This document shows, one piece after another, positions 58,209 through 64,000 of a stretch of DNA of 64,000 bases. The DNA is from Agaricus subrufescens (lineage: Eukaryota; Basidiomycota; Agaricomycetes; Agaricales; Agaricaceae), in the NCBI GenBank assembly GCA_029945375.1, contig CM057066.1, positions 992,001 through 1,056,000 of the forward strand. The letters are read 5' to 3'. Position 1 is the first letter of the stretch; each line of letters begins with the position of its first letter. Position numbers and translations under genes: made by a program. The notes under the pieces were generated by a model. It was not told the DNA's origin, searched no databases, and saw only the letters and a list, made by a program, of their open reading frames with translations.

Positions 58209-60483
58209 TTAAGCTACAACAAACGGAACACGGCCTCCCTGGCTAAGTAAAAAGGTCGTCTCTTTGCTATCTGAATGCCTCATATAATTCCCAAGACTGA
58301 TGTGCGCTTGCAGACGCGCAAGCAGCAGCTCTTGCACCAACGTGTGGGGTGTGATTGGTGGTGGGCGTTTGGTGGCACGCACCGCGCTCGACTGATCGTT
58401 CTTGATGAACACGTTGACAGATGGTGGCGGCCGAATACTGTATCTCTGCAGCTCCTGCATGCTTAGTCTGCACGGTAACACTTTGCCAAGCATGAGTTTG
58501 CCAAATGTCATCATACGACGCATCCTAAAAAAACGTCAATTAAGCGGAATAACGAAAGGCTTCAAGTAACATACTGCCGTAAATTGCCTGGAATAATGCG
58601 TTAAACCCGAAACTCATGTAAAAAAAGCAGTAAACTTACCTCTCACAAACATCAAATGCCATTCAACCAAAACATAAACGGCAGCATAGGTCAGTAAACC
58701 CAATCCAAACATCTTCTTGAAGCCAAACTCGTCCCCCAATAAACCCTTGACCCATAGCCATATCAAACCAACAAGGGCGCTGAACACGATACCAACGCCG
58801 CCACCGACTGCACGATACTCTGCCTTGGTTTCTGCCTCTCCAGGCTCAGATAACATCCTCATCGCAAATAGGCCAAGAATGTATCCAGGAAGATGGAAGA
58901 GCAAAGCAGGAAGGAAGGCGCAGAACTGGACCAGGGCAACAGGGAATCCAACGGCAAGTTTGGCAAACGTATCTCGGAGGAGTGGGTATGTGAGAGTTGC
59001 CGAAGTAGGTGAAAGAGGTAGAACCTCTTCCAAGACACCATGATCGATTCCCGTGTAGTAAAGTAAAGCGTGATATCGGACCAGCGCTTTACGGACAGAG
59101 TCGAGTTTGGGGTCGGAGCAGAACAGTTCTATCAGGCTTTATGGGATTTGTAAGGAATAATTCACTAGAACAAGTAAGACTGGACCATACTTTTGCATAA
59201 TCTTGACCCAGGTCTCCAAGGGAACGTCCTCCGCGTCCCCCCAAAGTATCTTCATCGCCATCTGAGCAGCATAAAATGTCGCCCTGTGTATTCGTCAGAA
59301 TGACTTCTGCGGGAAGAGTGTTGAATCACGCACCAGTCGGGAGCATTCACAGTCAGGGCCAATAGCCGTCGCTCTAGTTCGGCGTTCAGTTTCTTAACGA
59401 CAGATTTGGTAGCATCTGCGGCACTGACGCCTTCTTTGAACAATTCCTGCGTATACTGGTCCACGTCGATAGGTTCGCCGAATCTACAAGATAGAAAAAA
59501 AAAGAAGTTATATATATATATATCATTCAACCCATATGTAGTGGAGCACTTACCCCACACAAAGCTACACAATGGTGGCAAGAAGAGTGATCAGTATCGG
59601 TACTGAATGGAAAGCTGACACGAGGGCAACTCACTCGACTCATATATCTCTCCTTATTCTCATACACAATACCAACTGGAACAATACGCAGCCCCGTTGT
59701 CTCACCATTCCTCCCTACACCATTCAAATAGATTTGTTTCTCCCTGTCAGTCTTCATCGCACTCAACTTGTCCCTCCTTATAGATCTAGCATATTCAATA
59801 GCAGCTCTAGCAGCCCCAGGTAGTACTTGTGCAATAGCAGGAAGAGTATATGATGTTCCTTCGGGAAAGATACCAATAACTTGGCCGTCAGATAGGGCCT
59901 TCACCGTGTCTTTGAATAGGTCTCCATTGGAAGGTGCGTCATGATGATCGTTGGAATGCCCATTAGAGGGTTCAACATAGTTTGGATTTCTTGTTACACT
60001 GAGAGCACCGCTGGATTCCATCCAGAATTTCGTAAAAGGGTGTTTGAACATAGATGACTTTGCCCAGTAACATATCGGACGTTCATGGGGTACCCGGGCA
60101 GCTGAAATAGCACACGACGTGAACACAAAGCAAACCCTTGGCACCAAGAAAGACTTACATAGAACGGCTACGTCGACAATTTCGTTATGGTGGGTCGCGG
60201 CTCTTGATACAACCACGGGTTAGCAGCGGAGACTTCGAGACAATAGAGTGCGCACAGGATGAGTGGACCAGTCTCTGGAACGTTGCTTGCGCCCTCGACG
60301 TGGACGTCTGAGTACCAGCCGTCGACAATCCAGAGCGAGAGCTGGCGCAGGCCGCCTTGAACGATATGCTTGAACTGCATGACCCAAGTCACCGTGGGTA
60401 GAGAGACCGCAGGCCAGCAGGATGATGATGTTTTGATCTGTAGACATCACGTATCCCCATTTGGCCACCCGAATAAAACACAT
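58209..60483 (-). CDS. Glycerol-3-phosphate / DHAP O-acyltransferase (PlsC family, Sct1/Gpt2-like)
   Basis: ER enzyme that makes lysophosphatidate, the first step of phospholipid and triglyceride synthesis. Nine exons: 60451-60483, 60256-60374, 60159-60202, 59635-60101, 59554-59564, 59334-59483, 59191-59283, 58639-59136 and 58209-58524 (1731 nt, 576 aa). The HX4D block is T-H-H-N-E-I-V-D, rebuilt across intron 2. The glycerol-phosphate-binding motif is I-F-P-E-G-T-S. Two or more membrane helices lie in the C-terminal third (VALVQFCAFLPALLF, VFSALVGLIWLWV, LGLLTYAAVYVLV). Exon 5 has 11 nt and joins R-L-C-V-G to F-G-E-P-I. The last intron contains cryptic splice sites; I chose the frame giving R-P-P-P-S-V-N-V-F-I-K, which suits the family. 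Confidence 0.9.
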
Positions 60484-63268
60484 GTTTTACAACATTCAAT
60501 GCGAGCTCTGCCTCGACGGCCACAGGAAAGGCTGCTGCACGTGCAAGCCACCGCTTCTCACCCGGCACTGGCTGATGCTCCTCGACCCGCTCCCGCGTGG
60601 TCCGTAACCCGTGCTACGTTTACCCGGTCATCCAATACAGTCCCTGGCCTCTGACGCACACGCGCACCGATGGTCCCAGAGGCGCAAAAGGGTCGCCCAT
60701 CGCACCCTTCATACAATGGTATCACTTCCGGCATCCTTCAAACAACATTTGTTTCTGTCCGAAAACCCATCTATTTTCATGCGGAGACGGAGCGGCTGCT
60801 TCAGACCTATCAGAATCCGCGGCGAGCATAATTCAGAAATAGAAGCACGATGCACTCTGCGCCGGGTAAGTGTTATTCTCAGACAATGACCGTGTAAGAC
60901 CCGTTACCAAATAGGTTCTCCCCACAGGAACGTCGAAGCACCGAAATCGCGCCCTTGAACAGCCCGAGACAGTCTGACTATTATCAGATCCATCACTGAC
61001 GTTGGCTTGGCCAAAAAGCCTTCTTTAGGAAAGCCACTAGTCCTCTTGTAACCAAGCCCTCCGTACTGCGCTTGGATGAGTATTGTGAAGCTCGCTAACG
61101 AGTCCATGCGATCTGAGTATACAAACGCGGAACAAGCACTCGATAAATGAAGCACATCGCTCCGAGAGAATGCCATAACGGTCTTAGGCATGCTACTCAA
61201 TGATCGATGGAATTGAGGCATGGCAGGCCTCGAGGCACTTGAATAGCTACCCAGAGTTTTGGAAACTCATCGCATATCAGCCGGGTGCTCTTACCCCTCT
61301 CGCTTCCGTCTGCAAAGCCACTTTACACTGCTGCGATCCATTCTGAAGAGCACCAAAAAATTTGTCACACAACGCCCGCAGTCATCCTCGTCCTCGAGTG
61401 GTTAGTCTCGTTCTCTCATTCGGCCGGGCACTTATCTCATGCTCTTTACCCAGGTGTTCAAACCTCGGTACAACTCTAACAGACGTAAATCGTTATATGA
61501 CATCTCGCAAATATCGTTTCGGGCGCCCTCCTTAGCCGCGGGCCCTACGATAACTGAGAATGAGCTAGTCAAGGGTGGATTCCCAAGAAATTCTCCTATT
61601 GCTCATTAATTTTAGGCTGGTCCGAGATAGAGCCGCAACAAGGTCACATCCAGTGCTCAACACCTTTCTACAGACAAGAGATTACCTCTAAAATACATCC
61701 TCCGTGGTATCACCCATGATTTCCGCCGACCATAGTGCGACTCCACGATACCACCCCAATACTCGCGTCGAGGTTTTCGTGATTCTTGAAGCGGATCACA
61801 AGTTGATCCCTTTGTGAGAACTGTCAGAGTGACTCGTTGGCTCGATGTACCAATCACGGTGTAGCCGGAACTGACCGATTCGAAAAATCTTTGTACAGTT
61901 CCGTGTTCATCTTCATTGATACCGCCTATCAACTCCTTCCGTCCCGGGATTCGCCCTCGGTGCCACACTATGAATAACTCAAGTTCCTGGTTATAGGGAA
62001 CAATGTGTAGATGATGACTGTTGAAATGTGAGGTGCTGTATACCACTCGATGAATCCTGTGTTCTTCGGCAGGTGCCGCGCGACGTTCTCGAACTTGTTA
62101 TCATCTCAATTCTCGAACACCTCCTCGATATCCGCTTCTCTGGTTCATCCAATGGCATAATGTATCAGAGACGATCAAACTCATTGGTCTTTAGTGATAA
62201 CGGAGGATCCCCCATATTTTTGATATAGGACCCTTCAGTCGTGGCTTCCAGGCAATCACCGTATTGGAGAAATTGTAAGTAAAATGACTCATTTGTAATC
62301 TCCAGGATTTGACACCGACCTGCACAGGTTCACGGAAGGATCCAACAGTAAAAAAGACTCATTTGTGAAGTTATGCTTCAAGGGCTTACAGCAAGTGATT
62401 CTCCCGGAAGTTATCACATTCGCAGTCTTCACACAAACAATTAACAAGGCAAAAAAAAACCAAAAGAAACTTCTCACATCTTCCCGAAGTTTGTTCGGAT
62501 GTCTTCTATCTAGCCGAACAACTTCTGACATTGTGATAGTGATATACAGACCACCGAGTCAGAGATGCATCTTAACCCCTCCTGAGTCGAGGGTTTAGGG
62601 TTTGAATATTGCGCGCAGCTGTTCACTTTACTCAACAGTTGAACATACTAGTAAGCCTTAACTTGGGTTTAGCGATCACCCGTACTGTGATTAGAGTGGC
62701 GCAATCCGCGGATATACCATCAAATCTAATACATATTCGAAGACGGGTGTACTTGTTTCCAGTCGAGGGATCTACCTCGACAGCAAAAAGCCGCAATCAC
62801 AATAGCTTTGCAGCACCTAGAGCGATTCCTCTGTCATCTAATTGTAATGGCACGGTTTTCATAAATATCACCTTATTCACAATATTTATGATTCATCGTT
62901 CTACTTCGAAAAGCAAACTTTGTGTTTAATTGCTAGTAGAGGTAGAGAGCCACATCACTAGTTTCCTAACCCAAGACCGGTGCGCTTAGATCAAAAGGTC
63001 AAGCGGCGCTGCACTTTTGAACGCCGATATTTACAGCCTTGAAAATCAATTCCGATTACCTCAGAGGTTATCAACTCATTCTTTTCATCAACAAATGCTA
63101 TGCCAGTATATTGGGGGTGGACGACCACGGGACAGAACCATTAACTGATTCTGCTGCGTGTCGAGCGGCGACATGTATTGAAGGCAGATGTTACATAACA
63201 TGAACAGAAATGAGTAGCACAGTTGTTTTTCGATGACATGATTCCCTCGGCAATCGCAACCGAAGAAC
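60484..63268. other. 2.8-kb stretch with only decayed-looking frames
   Basis: Between the acyltransferase start and the uS11 end. Minus-strand frames at 60904-61221 and 61657-62046 and a plus frame near 62060 (VPRDVLELVI, faintly F-box-like) could be remnants of a broken gene. None can be joined into a model with confidence. Confidence 0.5.
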
Positions 63269-63951
63269 TCATAGACGGCGACCACGGCGACCACCCTATA
63301 CCATGTAAAATTAGCACACCCAAAAAAATCCGTAATCAAAATGGTGCGAGGAACGTACCTTGCGTCTGGTTGTGTCTGTGGGGATGGGGGTAACATCCTC
63401 AATACGGCCAATGCGCATACCAGCACGAGCCAAAGCACGAAGAGCACTTTGAGCGCCGGGTCCGGGGGTTTTGGTTGCGGTACCACCAGTCGCACGGAGT
63501 TTGATGTGAAGAGCAGTGACGCCTACTTCGCGGCAGCGGGCGGCAACGTCTTGAGCAGCAAGCATGGCTGCGTAGGGAGATGATTCATCACGATCGGCTT
63601 TGACCTTCATACCACCTGTATCCTATATCAGATACCTGATCACTGGATACATAAGAATGGTGCATACCAGTAACGCGGGAGACGGTTTCACGACCGGACA
63701 AATCAGTGACGTGAACGAAGGTGTCATTGAATGAGGCGTAGATGTGCGCGACGCCGAAAACGAGTTCTCCTTCAGCAACTTGAGGACCGAGGGATACGGC
63801 CTCTTCTTTTTGTACCTTGACCTTCTTGGGAGGCTAGAGCGATGAAAAAGTGAGGACATCATCCATAGGTCAGCTTTGCAATCCAACGATCGAGCGTGCT
63901 TGGGAGATATATTCCCTTGTTGCAGCACGGACAGTGAAGTATACGCACCAT
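63269..63951 (-). CDS. rps14: Small ribosomal subunit protein uS11 (Rps14)
   Basis: Component of the 40S ribosomal platform, 150 aa. Exons are 63949-63951 (ATG only), 63668-63833, 63359-63615 and 63269-63295 (453 nt), with introns of 115, 52 and 63 nt. Signatures are [41 protein letters not shown], and the basic tail [11 protein letters not shown]. The length equals that of other fungal uS11. The first intron directly follows the start codon, as common in ribosomal protein genes, and may help expression. Confidence 0.97.
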
Positions 63952-64000
63952 TTTGACGAGATTTGGAGGACGAACTTGAGGAGGACTTGGGGAACGACGA

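Noticed and set aside
58267..58523. Alternative frame and a 13-nt micro-exon at the acyltransferase 3' end
   Set aside because: Direct splicing of 58639 to 58524 gives the family-like R-P-P-P-S-V-N-V-F-I-K; the other frame gives an unrelated tail.

Overview
The window looks like nuclear DNA of a basidiomycete fungus, most likely an agaricomycete. Protein genes carry many short introns of about 46-76 nt with GT/AG borders. The gene content fits: a fungal P450, SRPK-like kinases, Sec61 beta, a VAMP7-type R-SNARE and ribosomal protein uS11. The transposons are of fungal Tad/LINE, Ty1-copia and Tc1 types. The exon structures below were rebuilt by hand from reading frames and splice sites; every complete model I list with exon coordinates sums to a multiple of three.

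Layout. 1-8.3 kb: a partial cytochrome P450 (-), a PhzF-family protein (-), a secreted six-hairpin glycosidase-like gene (+) with three tiny exons, and a sucrase/ferredoxin-like protein (-). 8.3-9.9 kb: a gene-poor stretch. 9.9-38 kb: the accessory core, a tandem triplication (units A, B, C) of a roughly 4 kb segment. Each unit holds a divergent pair: an unrecognised protein of about 160-175 aa (-) and an SRPK-like protein kinase (+). They are separated by a 0.7-0.8 kb region containing degenerate ~90-100 bp tandem repeats. Unit A is split by a 7.7 kb LINE. Unit B is split by an 8.2 kb copia retrotransposon, which is itself split by a 1.6 kb Tc1 element. Only unit C is intact.

38-64 kb: mostly core genes: triosephosphate isomerase (+), SET/MYND methyltransferase (+), Sec61 beta (-), RING-coiled-coil protein (+), VAMP7-like SNARE (-), a coiled-coil protein (+), a second RING protein (-), a glycerol-phosphate acyltransferase (-) and uS11 (-). 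The gaps between them hold no gene I can support.

A recurring theme is CpG decay. Most lesions that kill kinase copies A and B can be read as C-to-T changes at CpG (CGA to TGA stops, loss of a splice donor, loss of DFG and of the P+1 proline). The single difference between the copia LTRs is also a CpG transition, and all four in-frame stops in the LINE ORF2 are TGA. This fits methylation-linked mutation of repeats that has spared unit C. The divergent orphan-protein/kinase pair is the best candidate for an undescribed system.
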